This document shows positions 14,855-23,323 of a DNA stretch of 26,209 nucleotides, piece by piece; the stretch's first letter is position 1, and each line of letters begins with the position of its first letter. The position numbers and the translations under genes are program-made. The DNA comes from JOPF133 sp052144935 (GTDB taxonomy: Bacteria; Acidobacteriota; Terriglobia; Bryobacterales; Bryobacteraceae), in assembly GCA_052144935.1 (NCBI GenBank), contig JBKQPR010000080.1, positions 1 through 26,209 on the forward strand, given 5' to 3'. The notes under the pieces were generated by a model. It was given only the letters and a program-made list of their open reading frames with translations. It made no database searches and was not told the DNA's origin.

Positions 14855-16340
14855 TGTGTCCGCGGTACATCGAGCCATCTTTGGTGATGTTAAGGGTGCG
14901 CACAACCTGATCGCCGCGAGTGCCGACGCACCTGATCCGGTGATTTCCGACCTCGCATCCTACTATACGGACAGGCTTCTTCCCGTCGAGGTGGCCCGGG
15001 AATCTTACACCTGCGGGTTTCCGGTCCAGGACCGGTACGTGCTAACCCGGACCTTTCCGGTTCGGGCGACACGCAGCGGCATGGTACAGACCCACGCATT
15101 GATCTTTGACCAGCAAGAGATTGCCCAACATGCGCTTCCAACGCTGTTCGGGCATCTACCTCGTGAACCTGTTGCTGGTCCTAGGGCAGACTTGCTCGAA
15201 GCCTGGATCTTGGAGCCAGCGCTGGAGTCCGAGACGGCGCCGCCGATGCCCTCTGGATATGCGCAGGTCGTTCGGTTGTTGCTTGCTGGCGCTGTACCTG
15301 TTTGGCTCGACCAAGGCGGGTTTGAGGAAGTGGTGGCTCTGCTTTGGCATTATCTCTGGGCTGATGCCCGCCGCAATCTGCGTTTTCGCGTTAGCAGCGA
15401 ACCCCGTGATCTGGTCGACTTTCCGGCGACTATTGTCTGGACACCAAGAGCTCTGGTTGGCAACTGGAAGGAAGCTGTGGTGGTCAGGCCAAATGGCGTT
15501 GCCCTCCAGAATCCATCTCTGGCCGAAGCCTATTTGTTGGGAATTGAGGAGGGGCGCCAGTTGGCAGCTCTTCGCGACCGGCTCCAGTTTCAGCCGCCGG
15601 CACTCGCGGGTCTGAAACGCTTGGAGCAGTATACGATGCTCGTGCAAGCGGACACGGCGGATAGCATCAGGGGCGCCGTGAGATTGTTGAATGCGTTGGC
15701 GCCGCAACCGAGCCAAGCACCCGATGAAAAGCGAAATCTACTCGATAGGCTGGTGCAGAAGACAATAGAAGGCACAGAAGATGACGTCTTAGGTTTGCGG
15801 AACATGGAGTTGCCCGGCTTTGCGGAAAGCCAGCAAAGCGTGCGACGCGCTATTGCGGAGTGGTTGTGCGTCCGGGTTGGGCGGCGCGGCGGCGGTGCTC
15901 GTGTTGCCAAAGGGATCCTCTTGGCGTCCCTTCCTTGGAGCAAGATAGCCAACGTCGCGCTCATGGATGTTTTTGAGTCGTGGACCGACGAGCATTCGGC
16001 GCTGTTGTGGGATTGGTGGGAAGCGGAACCTCGGTTGATTCCCGCATCGCTTCCGCTCGCCGCACGTCAGTCGGCCGGAGCCGAAGCAACCATGGTGCGA
16101 ATGATGCCCGCCCAACCCCGAAGCGAGATTTTCGAACCAGCCCTTGAATGGTCGAAGAGTCTCAATTGGCTTTCGCTGCACGCCACATTGCTTGCATGCA
16201 ATTCGGCGCTGCCTACAGTCGACAAATTCCGGCGCCAAATCGAAGTCGATGCCGAGCTCGGTGGGCGAGAGGGATTGGAGGCGCTTGCAGGGGGTGTGCA
16301 TGAGAGCGAAATGTTCGCAGTCTGCCATCGAACTGAATGA
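14844..16340 (+). CDS. GAP1-like scaffold, N-terminal and middle part (frame broken)
   Basis: This 498-aa product begins VHRAIFGDVKGAHNLIAAS and continues with YVLTRTFPVRATRSGMVQTH, the pattern of the GAP1 N-terminal domain (a hydrophobic GxxxGHxLL..S start and a 'rpG.v.tH' segment). A helical middle domain follows. ATG 14844 has almost no space after a ribosome binding site, whereas GTG 14856 lies four bases after AGGGG, so the start may be at GTG. The protein stops at 16340 in the middle of a conserved helical region. The missing continuation (AIELNDDRLSKLAGHAAAR) is found in the next frame, and removing one base near 16317-16320 restores it. GAP1 is the presumed scaffold that couples the GTPases to an effector. 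Confidence 0.75.
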   Translation: MRGDVSAVHRAIFGDVKGAHNLIAASADAPDPVISDLASYYTDRLLPVEVARESYTCGFPVQDRYVLTRTFPVRATRSGMVQTHALIFDQQEIAQHALPTLFGHLPREPVAGPRADLLEAWILEPALESETAPPMPSGYAQVVRLLLAGAVPVWLDQGGFEEVVALLWHYLWADARRNLRFRVSSEPRDLVDFPATIVWTPRALVGNWKEAVVVRPNGVALQNPSLAEAYLLGIEEGRQLAALRDRLQFQPPALAGLKRLEQYTMLVQADTADSIRGAVRLLNALAPQPSQAPDEKRNLLDRLVQKTIEGTEDDVLGLRNMELPGFAESQQSVRRAIAEWLCVRVGRRGGGARVAKGILLASLPWSKIANVALMDVFESWTDEHSALLWDWWEAEPRLIPASLPLAARQSAGAEATMVRMMPAQPRSEIFEPALEWSKSLNWLSLHATLLACNSALPTVDKFRRQIEVDAELGGREGLEALAGGVHESEMFAVCHRTE

Positions 16341-17256
16341 CGACCGTCTCTCCAAATTGGCCGGACATGCTGCTGCGCGAACGCCCACGCTGATGACAAA
16401 CCTCGATCCAGCGATGCCCAGTTGGCGCAACGTTTGGCTGGCCCGGATTCAATCGGGTGGGCACCTGTTCGACGGCGTTGCACAACCGGCGAGTGCCGCT
16501 CACATCCTGTTTGATGCGGTCATTGGTGGCGCAATCATCGCTCCGGAATTACTTGACCGTGTTGCCCGAAGCGCCGAGGCTGACCTCTGTGGATATCAAA
16601 GGCGGCCGGACCTTTGGCAACATTTGCCCGATTCAGCATCGCAGGAGATTTTGGAGCTTACCGCTCGGGAGTGGCTGGAACGGTTCTTCCGTGATCCTGA
16701 ATTTGACAGACCGGCGATAGAGCCGGCGCTCAGAGACCGGGTGCTCGAATACTGGCGCCAGATGCCTGGGCGGGCATCTTGGACGAATGTCTCGGCTCTC
16801 TGGGACCGGTTCGAACCACAACTAAGCGAACGGGACATGTTAACTTGGCTCTCGGGCTATCCGAACCGGTTAGCGACGATCGAATCCCGCGCGTTTGGGG
16901 AGGTTGTTGCAAAGAAGGGATGGAGCAGGACGGCCAACGAGCTTTACACGCTTGCGCTCTATCGCGGGCGTCGGGATTTGTACGCAGCCCTCTGCGAATG
17001 TTCAGGCCTGCTCGGTTTTTGGGCTCAATGCAACGTATCCCTCTGGGCCACAAGACCGGTGATCACCAAGGATCAATGGTGGGATGCGTGGCTCGAACTG
17101 AGCCAGGGTCTTTATCCCAAAGGCGTAGATGAAAATGACATTTGGTGCCGCGCGGACGGTGACCTGTCATGTCAAGGATCAATGATGGGCCGGGGAGAGA
17201 CCAATGGGGTCAAGGTCTCCGCCTTCTTCGTAACGGCGGCGCCGGCGGCAGTATGA
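16321..17256 (+). pseudogene. GAP1-like scaffold, C-terminal part in a shifted frame
   Basis: Read in the frame that ends at 17256, this segment continues the scaffold: SAIELNDDRLSKLAGHAAAR, WRNVWLARIQSGG, RRPDLWQHLPDSASQEILEL and a helical stretch to WWDAWLELSQGLYPKGVDEN. It has no good start codon or ribosome binding site of its own at the junction (an ATG occurs at 16393). The C-terminal helical domain then enters an EAD1-like domain whose first half (LYPKGVDENDIWCRADGDLS) is in this frame, while the last residues before the stop at 17256 are out of register. A second lesion near 17168 is therefore needed to finish the protein. Confidence 0.7.
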
Positions 17257-17357
17257 CCATCGAAGGTCTTCTTCATCAAATGCGGCGGGATTACTTCGCA
17301 AATTCCCAACTGGAACTGCTGGAGCGCATCTACTTGGAACAGATTCGATATCGATAG
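17169..17357 (+). pseudogene. End of the scaffold's EAD1-like domain, shifted frame
   Basis: From ATG 17169 the frame reads INDGPGRDQWGQGLRLLRNG, then LLHQMRRDYFANSQLELLER. It aligns directly with the end of the nucleosidase encoded just downstream (IGRTQWARAVRLLEKGG, then LLDRMLQEYPKNYELQYL). It supplies the second half of the effector-associated domain that begins in the previous frame. There is no slippery heptamer for programmed frameshifting, and frame B is closed by a TGA at 17160. A one-base deletion is the simplest explanation. It ends five bases before the ATG of the next gene. Confidence 0.7.
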
Positions 17358-17361
17358 GAGA

Positions 17362-18435
17362 ATGATGACCCACGAAACGCCTACCAAAGTCGCCATTGTG
17401 ACAGCCCTTCCGGTCGAACACGCCGCAGTTCTTCGGCACCTCGTGGACGCGCATCAAGAACGACATCCGACTGGCACCGAATACCAGGTTGGACGCTTTG
17501 GCACATTGACCGTATCGATCGCGCAAATTGGGGCCGGCAACGCAACATCGGCGCTGGAAACCGAGCGCATGATGTCCTATTTCAAACCGGATCTGGCTTT
17601 GTTCGTTGGGATCGCAGGCGGTGTTAAGGATGTCGTATTGGGCGATGTCGTCGCCGCTACAAAAGTCTATGGATATGAGAATGGCGCTGACCGAGACACT
17701 TTCGAGCCGCGTCCCGAAGTTGGTCTGGCAAGCTACCCCTTGATACAGCAGGCGAATGCTGTGGTGCGCGAAAGCAAGTGGCTAGGGCGGATTCAACATC
17801 TTGGCTCCAAAATGCCTCAGGCTTTTGTGGGAGCGATTGCGGCCGGAAGTAAGGTGGTTAAATCATCGCGCGGCGCCGTTGCTAACCTGCTTCGCCAGAA
17901 CTACGGAGACACCCTGGCCGTCGAGATGGAAGGCGAGGGGTTTATGCGCGCCGCCTATACAAACCGCGTCGATGCTATGGTCGTCCGGGGGATATCTGAC
18001 GTTCTAGACGGCAAGAGGGAAGCTGATCTCAGCGGTTCCCAGGAAGTCGCCTCGGACCACGCTGCGGCCTTCGGTTTCGAGCTCCTCGCGCGACTGTCTG
18101 GCCAAAAAGTCGTGGATGTCGCGCGTGAAGCCTATGCCATCGAGCGGTGGGAAGCGGTCGAAGATCGATCCGAGTTCTGGCTCCGATTACGCGAGCTTGC
18201 GCCACGCCTTTATCCACGTGGGCCTGATGAGAATAGCGTATGGGAAGATGCGGGTGGCGATCTCTCCTACTTGAATCTATTGGAGATCGGACGGACGCAA
18301 TGGGCGAGAGCTGTTCGGCTCTTGGAGAAGGGCGGGGGAGGGGACATCTCGGCCACGCGTTTGCTTGATCGGATGCTCCAGGAATACCCGAAGAATTACG
18401 AGTTGCAATATCTTCGAGCTCGGTTGATCGCATGA
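17362..18435 (+). CDS. Nucleosidase effector with C-terminal EAD1-like domain
   Basis: This 357-aa protein has a purine nucleoside phosphorylase/MTA-SAH nucleosidase fold (about 8-250): KVAIVTALPVE at the start, IGAGNA (56-61), FVGIAGGVKDVVLGDVV (81-97), VEMEGEG (187-193) and RGISD (209-213), where Glu190 and Asp213 correspond to substrate-binding and catalytic residues of the family. The C-terminus (about 265-357) is an EAD1-like domain, LYPRGPDENSVW ... GDLS ... GRTQWARAVRLLEKG ... YPKNYELQYL. In phage defence, enzymes of this fold are known to split adenine nucleotides such as ATP. I infer a similar toxic role when recruited by the GAP1-like scaffold. TAGGAG at 17355-17360 favours the second ATG (17365, MTHETP) as start. 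The gene is intact and closes the operon. Confidence 0.88.
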   Translation: MMTHETPTKVAIVTALPVEHAAVLRHLVDAHQERHPTGTEYQVGRFGTLTVSIAQIGAGNATSALETERMMSYFKPDLALFVGIAGGVKDVVLGDVVAATKVYGYENGADRDTFEPRPEVGLASYPLIQQANAVVRESKWLGRIQHLGSKMPQAFVGAIAAGSKVVKSSRGAVANLLRQNYGDTLAVEMEGEGFMRAAYTNRVDAMVVRGISDVLDGKREADLSGSQEVASDHAAAFGFELLARLSGQKVVDVAREAYAIERWEAVEDRSEFWLRLRELAPRLYPRGPDENSVWEDAGGDLSYLNLLEIGRTQWARAVRLLEKGGGGDISATRLLDRMLQEYPKNYELQYLRARLIA

Positions 18436-18489
18436 TTCCAAAATCTACTGCGTCACGGAGATTGTCCGCCGAGACCAGCGCTGACCTCG

Positions 18490-19056
18490 ACGGGGCGCGC
18501 GCTCGCAAATCAAGCACGCCACCAAAGCCGTCGCCGCGGCCGGCGCGCCGCGCGGATGGACGCTCCCGGCCCCGCGCTCGCACAGCCGCCGCCCACCGCG
18601 CCGCGCGGCGGGCGGTACGCCGAGCTGTTCGGGCCTGGCGGCCGGCAGGGGCGGGCAGCGATCGGAGAGAGGAAGCCAGCGCCGCCTTGCCCGCGCCCGA
18701 GCCCAGCGAACGCCGCCGTCGTCACGCGTGCCGCCTGGCGCACGTCGGAATCGGCCCGCCGGCAGCCGCAGGAGACCGAGGAGCCGTCCACCAGCTTGCT
18801 GCCGCGTAGACGGACGCTCTCGGCCCGCAGTCGCAGGGCCGCCGCCCAACGCGCCGCGGGCGGGACGGCGGGTTGCCGGCCGGCAGTGGTGCCGGGCAGC
18901 GATCGGAGAAGCCGGCACCACCTCGCGGATGCACGCTCCCGGCCCGCGGTCGCTGGGCCGCCGCCCAGCGCAGCGGGCGGGGCGGCGGGTTGCGCTCTTG
19001 CGCCTTCTCGGTCTCCTCCACCGCCTGGCGGCCGTTAGCCATCAGCGGTGCTGATC
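18490..19056. repeat. GC-rich interspersed repeat tract 5
   Basis: Two units of the shared family follow the end of the nucleosidase gene. GCCGCCTGGCGCACGT lies at about 18730-18745 and GAGACCGAGGAGCCGTCC at about 18772-18789. The block CACCAAAGCCGTCGCCGCGG near 18520 matches ones at about 10690 and 20568. The end of the tract overlaps the long direct repeat. The ORFs at 18432-18809 and 18445-18921 have no coding character. Confidence 0.8.
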
Positions 19057-19148
19057 GGGCCGCGGGCGCCCTGTGATCACACTCGGAAACAGCGGCCCGG
19101 AAGGGCCTTCCAGGGCAGCGCCATCCGAGCTTTGTACGAGTGGCCGAC
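18973..19148 (+). repeat. Long direct repeat, left copy
   Basis: About 176 bases nearly identical to 20905-21086 in the same orientation, starting GCGGGCGGGGCGGCGGG and ending with GCTTTGTACGAGTGGCCGAC. The differences are a few substitutions and small insertions (an extra G and a duplicated TTAG in the right copy). It contains a short hairpin GGCCCGGAAGGGCC. Similarity is far higher than between units of the neighbouring GC-rich tracts, so the duplication is recent. Confidence 0.9.
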
Positions 19149-19272
19149 AACACGCTCGGAGTCGGCGATACGCCACTTCCGCGGTTAGGGCGTTGCCCGT
19201 CATGGTTGAAGTGGTCCCGACGTTACAGTTCTATATCGCGGTACGGCCGGCCTTCCTGGTGGAGGTCCTGGT

Positions 19273-20154
19273 TCAAAACCTCATGCCGAATTCCCATTCT
19301 GGACGCCGCGCAGGCGCGACGCATGTCGCACCAATCCTCGAAATATTCGAGAGTGACCGCGCCAGTCCGTCAAGGTCGGGAAATAACGAAGCGTCGTTCA
19401 CGTTCATCCTGTGTAGTTCTCGAAGGACATGCGGATGAGCCTGCGCTTCAACGACAACTTTATGCAGCACTTCAGAATCCTCAGTGCCTTTGGATCCCAT
19501 CCAATCCAGGACGCTGATAAGTGTCTCTTCGAATGCCAACTGATGTCCCACTGAGAATTGACAGAGGAACAAGCCCTGCTGCAGCATCATCCTCTTATTG
19601 AATCTAAACGGTTCCACAGGGGCGACAATGCTCGGCATCGGGCCAACTCCGCGGAAAAGCATGTCGAAGATCTCGGGTTCGCTAAAGCTCGCCCCTTGCA
19701 GACACTTCTTTGCAACCGCACAAACCCATACTGTTATGCGTTCCGTGTTCAGAATCTCGGCAGCATGCTTCTTCAGAGCGGTCGCATTGACGGCCCAGAC
19801 CGCAGATGGATGCTCCATGGCCGCGTCATCGGTGGCGGCGAAAAACGCCGCGATGTACGGCGACTTTGTGAAGTCCAGGAGCCGCGTTGGAGAACCATGA
19901 TGACGCATCAACGCCAGCCACTCCAGCGTGTTGGTGGCCCCCAGCAAATTCTCCGAGTAATGATCTGCGCGGCGCTGGAACTCCTGCAATGCATCCTTCT
20001 CAATCTTTCCTGCTAGATCATTGATAGATCGGGCGAAACGCTCCAGCCTTGGCTGGAGCGGCCAATTCGCGTTACCTTGACCGCGAAAGACCCAGTGGGC
20101 AGAGTGAAACTGGTCAGACGCGAGAGCAGCGAACAAGTCTTTGGCAGTGCTCAC
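19273..20154 (-). CDS. FRG-domain protein
   Basis: This 293-aa protein has the FRG-domain signature: WVFRGQGNANWPLQPRL (21-37) followed by LEWLALMRHHGSPTRLLDF (77-95) and SPYIAAFFAA. FRG proteins are common in defence islands and near toxin-antitoxin loci, but the biochemical activity of the domain is not firmly established. The annotated start is a GTG at 20154. The frame stays open upstream to a TGA near 20284 with protein-like sequence (AAVLWEIKGHNGTKTLGDF) but no standard start, so the original gene may have had a longer N-terminus that is now lost. The gene is flanked by the two copies of a recent direct repeat. Confidence 0.82.
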   Translation of the reverse strand: MSTAKDLFAALASDQFHSAHWVFRGQGNANWPLQPRLERFARSINDLAGKIEKDALQEFQRRADHYSENLLGATNTLEWLALMRHHGSPTRLLDFTKSPYIAAFFAATDDAAMEHPSAVWAVNATALKKHAAEILNTERITVWVCAVAKKCLQGASFSEPEIFDMLFRGVGPMPSIVAPVEPFRFNKRMMLQQGLFLCQFSVGHQLAFEETLISVLDWMGSKGTEDSEVLHKVVVEAQAHPHVLRELHRMNVNDASLFPDLDGLARSLSNISRIGATCVAPARRPEWEFGMRF

Positions 20155-20429
20155 CGTCGTGACCTTTGCGAAGTCTCCAAGCGTTTTAGTTCCATTGTGG
20201 CCTTTAATTTCCCAGAGTACAGCCGCGGCTACTGACGTGTCATGCCAGCACTGAAGTTGCGCGTGGCCAAGTTTATCGGAATTTCAAAGATTCATCGTGT
20301 AGTCGCCATCTCGTTGATTGGAGCATCAACGGCCGGCTGCCCTGGCCGCATGACGCGCCACTCGGAAAGAGCGTCTTCCCGCGTGGGGATCTCAGCACGC
20401 CAAGCAGCGCGCAAGACTACTTGGACTTG

Positions 20430-20904
20430 GAACTGGGCCCGCCGCGGTCACATGCCCGCACCCACCGCGCAGGGACGTGGGGCGGAAACGGCAAGACTGG
20501 CTCGGCCCGGCGGTCGGCAGCGGCGCCCGGAAGCGATCGGAGAAGCCGGCGCCGCGAGCACGCCACCAAAGGCGTCGCCTCGGGCCACGCCACCGCGCGG
20601 ATGGACGCCCGCGGTCGCCGGGCCGAGCACCGGGCCGCGCTCGCGTGTCCGCTGCCCACCCCGCAACGGGCGGGACGGCGGGCCGAAACGGCAAGACGGG
20701 TTCGGCCTGACGGCCGGCAGGGGGCGCCGGGCAGCGAATGATGCACGCCGCCGCTTAGCGCCCGTCGGGGATCGGCCGCGAGCAGCCGCAGGAGGCTGAG
20801 GGAGCCATCCACCAGCTTGCTGCCGCACCGGCGCACCGGGCGGCGCCGCCGCGCGGATGGCCGCTCTCGGCCCCCGCGCTCGCAGCGCCGCCGCTCACCG
20901 CGGC
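20430..20904. repeat. GC-rich interspersed repeat tract 6
   Basis: Two units of the shared family, diverged: GGTTCGGCCTGACGGCCGG near 20700, GCGATCGGAGAAGCCGGCG near 20532, GCCGCAGGAGGCTGAGG near 20785 and GCGCGGATGGCCGCTCTCGG near 20852. Here the inverted-repeat block becomes CCCAC ... GTGGG (about 20461-20483). Reading frames are long only because of composition. Confidence 0.75.
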
Positions 20905-21086
20905 GCGGGCGGGGCGGCGGGTTGCGCTCTTGCGCCTGCTCGGTCTCCTCCACCGCCTGGGGCGGCCGTTAGTTAGCCATCAGCGGTGCTGATCGGGCCG
21001 CGGGTGCGCTGTGATCACACTCGGAAACAGCGGCCCGGAAGGGCCTTCCAGGGCAGCGCCATCGGAGCTTTGTACGAGTGTCCGAC
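20905..21086 (+). repeat. Long direct repeat, right copy
   Basis: Second copy of the 18973-19148 sequence in the same orientation. After its end the sequences diverge completely, and the right side enters the promoter region of the PD-(D/E)XK-type gene. Each copy abuts the end of a GC-rich tract, so the duplicated unit includes the tract edge plus about 130 bases of ordinary sequence. Confidence 0.9.
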
Positions 21087-21166
21087 GATGCGGACGGAGC
21101 GAAGTTCCCCCTCGACTAGCGTGGTATCACGGTACCCTCCCCGGCTCCATTCAGGGCCTTTTCGCT

Positions 21167-21178
21167 TACACTAGAGGG
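21167..21178 (+). promoter_or_regulatory. -10 box and ribosome binding site of the nuclease-like gene
   Basis: TACACT (21167-21172) is followed directly by AGAGGG (21173-21178) five bases before ATG 21184. The ribosome binding site supports this start. The -10 box is so close that it would give a leaderless transcript, so the true promoter may lie further upstream. Confidence 0.35.
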
Positions 21179-21183
21179 CAATC

Positions 21184-22104
21184 ATGGCGCCCCTCTATGG
21201 ATTCCACATTGGATGGGAGAATGAGCAACTCGCCCACTTCCTTCTTTCGAGGTTCAGCTTCGTCGCGCACCCTGCAACAATCGGCGATGACGTCGGCTCG
21301 GATTTCTACTGCACAATATTTGACATCCTCGACTCCGATCCGCCGAAGATTGAGCCACGGATCTCATTCGCCATACAGGTCAAGAGCAACGCCGACAGGA
21401 TCAGCGCTGGCCACCAGATCGCCTACCTCGATCAGCAGGAGGTTCCGTTCTTCGTTGGCGTAGTTGACCAAGCCACGGCTTCGCTCAAGATCCACTCCGC
21501 CGAATGCTTGCCTATGATGTTCGCTAACTACGGATACCCTGGGAGTCTATCGCTACGACTTGTTGATAAACCGCATAGGTACCAGTCGCCAGAAGCTTAT
21601 GTCGAAGCGCAGGGAGCCAGCCCGGAAGTCGGCTATTGGGAAACTGAACCGGCGGCGAGGAAACTCGTGCTGAACTGCTTTCATGTGTGCACCTTCAGCA
21701 CTTCGGAAAGCCGAGGAGAAATCCGGCCCAAGGTCGAAGAATTACTGACGGTCTGTCGAAGGGCCACAATGAACATAGGGTCCAAACGCGTCGACGAAAA
21801 TCTATTTGACTGGCCCAATGAGGGTATCACGGTTTCTGCCGGCCCGGAATCGGCCAAGCACTTTCGCGACAACACGCTCAAGCGACTCGCGGAGGCTTTC
21901 TACAACTTCGCATGGATTCTTGGCAAAGATCCATCGAAGTTCGACCTCGCCGAATTCGAAGAGTACGAGAAGTTCTTCCTGTCGCTTAGACGCTTCGGCG
22001 TAACGAAGGCTTTCAGCGTGGCCTACGAATCTTATAAGCATGCGAGACATCTTGTGGATCGGCGTTTTTCCTCACCAATCGAGTCGACAGGAATTCCTGA
22101 ATAG
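21184..22104 (+). CDS. PD-(D/E)XK nuclease-like protein (DUF4365-type N-terminus)
   Basis: This 306-aa protein starts MAPLYGFHIGWENEQLAHFL. The first 150 residues carry Glu14, a GSD motif with Asp40, and FAIQVKS with Gln65-x-Lys67, which is the E..D..QxK pattern of PD-(D/E)XK nuclease-fold proteins of the DUF4365 kind. A strand reading VPFFVGVVD follows, as expected for the core sheet. The remaining 150 residues are helical with no known domain. It probably binds or cuts nucleic acid in the cytoplasm as a defence protein. AGAGGG precedes the ATG. It lies immediately upstream of a broken tyrosine recombinase, which could be a leftover of the mobile unit that carried it. Confidence 0.7.
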   Translation: MAPLYGFHIGWENEQLAHFLLSRFSFVAHPATIGDDVGSDFYCTIFDILDSDPPKIEPRISFAIQVKSNADRISAGHQIAYLDQQEVPFFVGVVDQATASLKIHSAECLPMMFANYGYPGSLSLRLVDKPHRYQSPEAYVEAQGASPEVGYWETEPAARKLVLNCFHVCTFSTSESRGEIRPKVEELLTVCRRATMNIGSKRVDENLFDWPNEGITVSAGPESAKHFRDNTLKRLAEAFYNFAWILGKDPSKFDLAEFEEYEKFFLSLRRFGVTKAFSVAYESYKHARHLVDRRFSSPIESTGIPE

Positions 22105-22230
22105 CCTGATATGAGGTCGTGAAACCGGTGGCGTGTGGCCGCTCCTCTGCTATGGTCGGATCACGCGCAAACCGGACTGTGTTTGCCCCGTTGGGCCATG
22201 ATCGACTCGTGGCTAAGGAGGCCACGGGTC

Positions 22231-23186
22231 ATGAAGCAAAGGCAGCGCAACAAGATCAGAGGACGTTCCGCCAAATCGGTCCTGCGGCTACCAGACCTCG
22301 AAGTCCGCGAAGTCCGCAGTTCTCAGCAGTCTGTCATGTCCAGATGCGCAGCGGGGGTATCGACATGCCATCGACGAATTCGTGGATTGGTATTGCTCCG
22401 AGCCGCGGCTCGCTTTCGACAAGACGGTTGTCGTTCGCTATCGAATGCACCTTGAATCGCGACATCTGGCCCCTGGCACGATCAACCTACGGCTGGGCGC
22501 AGTTCGGCGTTTGGCGTACGAGGCGGCGGACTGCGGCCTCCTCAGCGCCGATTTGGCGGCTGGAATCAGGCGCGTCAAAGGCGTAAAGAAACTCGGCGTC
22601 AGGCTGGGCAACTGGCTTACAGCCGAACAAGGGGCCGGGCTCTGGCAGGCTCCGGACAGGGAGAGGCTCAAGGGCAAGCGTGACCGGGCTCTCCTATCCC
22701 TCCTGCTTGCGTGTGGGCTCCGGCGCCACGAGGTCGCCGAGCTGAACATTGATCACCTCCAGCAGCGGGAGGGACATTGGGCGATCGTGGACCTGAGCGG
22801 AAAGGGCGGTCACGTCCGCACGGTCCCGGTTCCTGGCTGGGTCTATGGCGAACTCAGCGCGCGGATAGAAGCCGCGGAGATCAAAACGGGAAAGGTTTTT
22901 CGGCGCGTCAGTAGCGCCGGCAAGCCTTGGGGAGATGGCGTCACTGAAAAGCTTGCCTGGCATGTCGTTAAGGAGTTCGCCAAGAGAACCGGAATAAGCA
23001 ACCTTGCGCCGCACGACCTGCGACGGACCTGTGCCCGACTCCTGTCGCGCTGCGGGCGGCGAATTGGAACAGATCCAGTTCCTCCTTGGGCATATTTCGG
23101 TGCAAACGACGGAGCGTTATCTCGGCTGCACCCAGCGAATCGCGTCAGCCGTGAACGACAAGATCGGAATCGAACCGGTGCCCTGA
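22231..23186 (+). pseudogene. Tyrosine recombinase broken by two frameshifts
   Basis: AAGGAGG (22215-22221) precedes ATG 22231 (MKQRQRNKIRGRSAKSVLRL). The protein continues in the next frame after about 22300 (KSAVLSSLSCPDAQRGYRHA, then the core-binding and catalytic domains), and after about 23040 in a third frame that ends at 23186. Catalytic residues are all present across frames: Arg in GLRRHE, His-x-x-Arg in HDLRR, His in LGH, and the Tyr nucleophile in TTERYLG. Deleting one base at each site would restore a protein of about 317 aa, normal for the family. The first lesion lies beside a duplicated GAAGTCCGC. The middle frame alone lacks the tyrosine and would be inactive. Confidence 0.85.
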
Positions 23187-23323
23187 GCTCCGCCTTTGGA
23201 GGGGTTGGCGACATCCGCCCAGCCGCGTCCGTGGTGGCAGTTTTTGAGCCAATGTCAAGATTGCCAAAGCAGCGCCACAACTGGGTTACCATGATAGTTC
23301 GCATCGGATCTTGAGACTCACAG

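Noticed and set aside
14144..14905. 253-aa minus-strand ORF opposite the second GTPase
   Set aside because: Antisense shadow; the plus strand carries the P-loop and WPDYGGEQ motifs.
17155..17180. Programmed -1 frameshift in the scaffold gene
   Set aside because: No slippery heptamer or evident downstream pseudoknot; a second unrelated lesion lies in the same gene, so decay or sequence error is simpler.
19265..19285. Second tRNA fragment suggested by GGTTCAAAACC
   Set aside because: No acceptor or T-stem pairing around it and no CCA; it is the end of the FRG gene.
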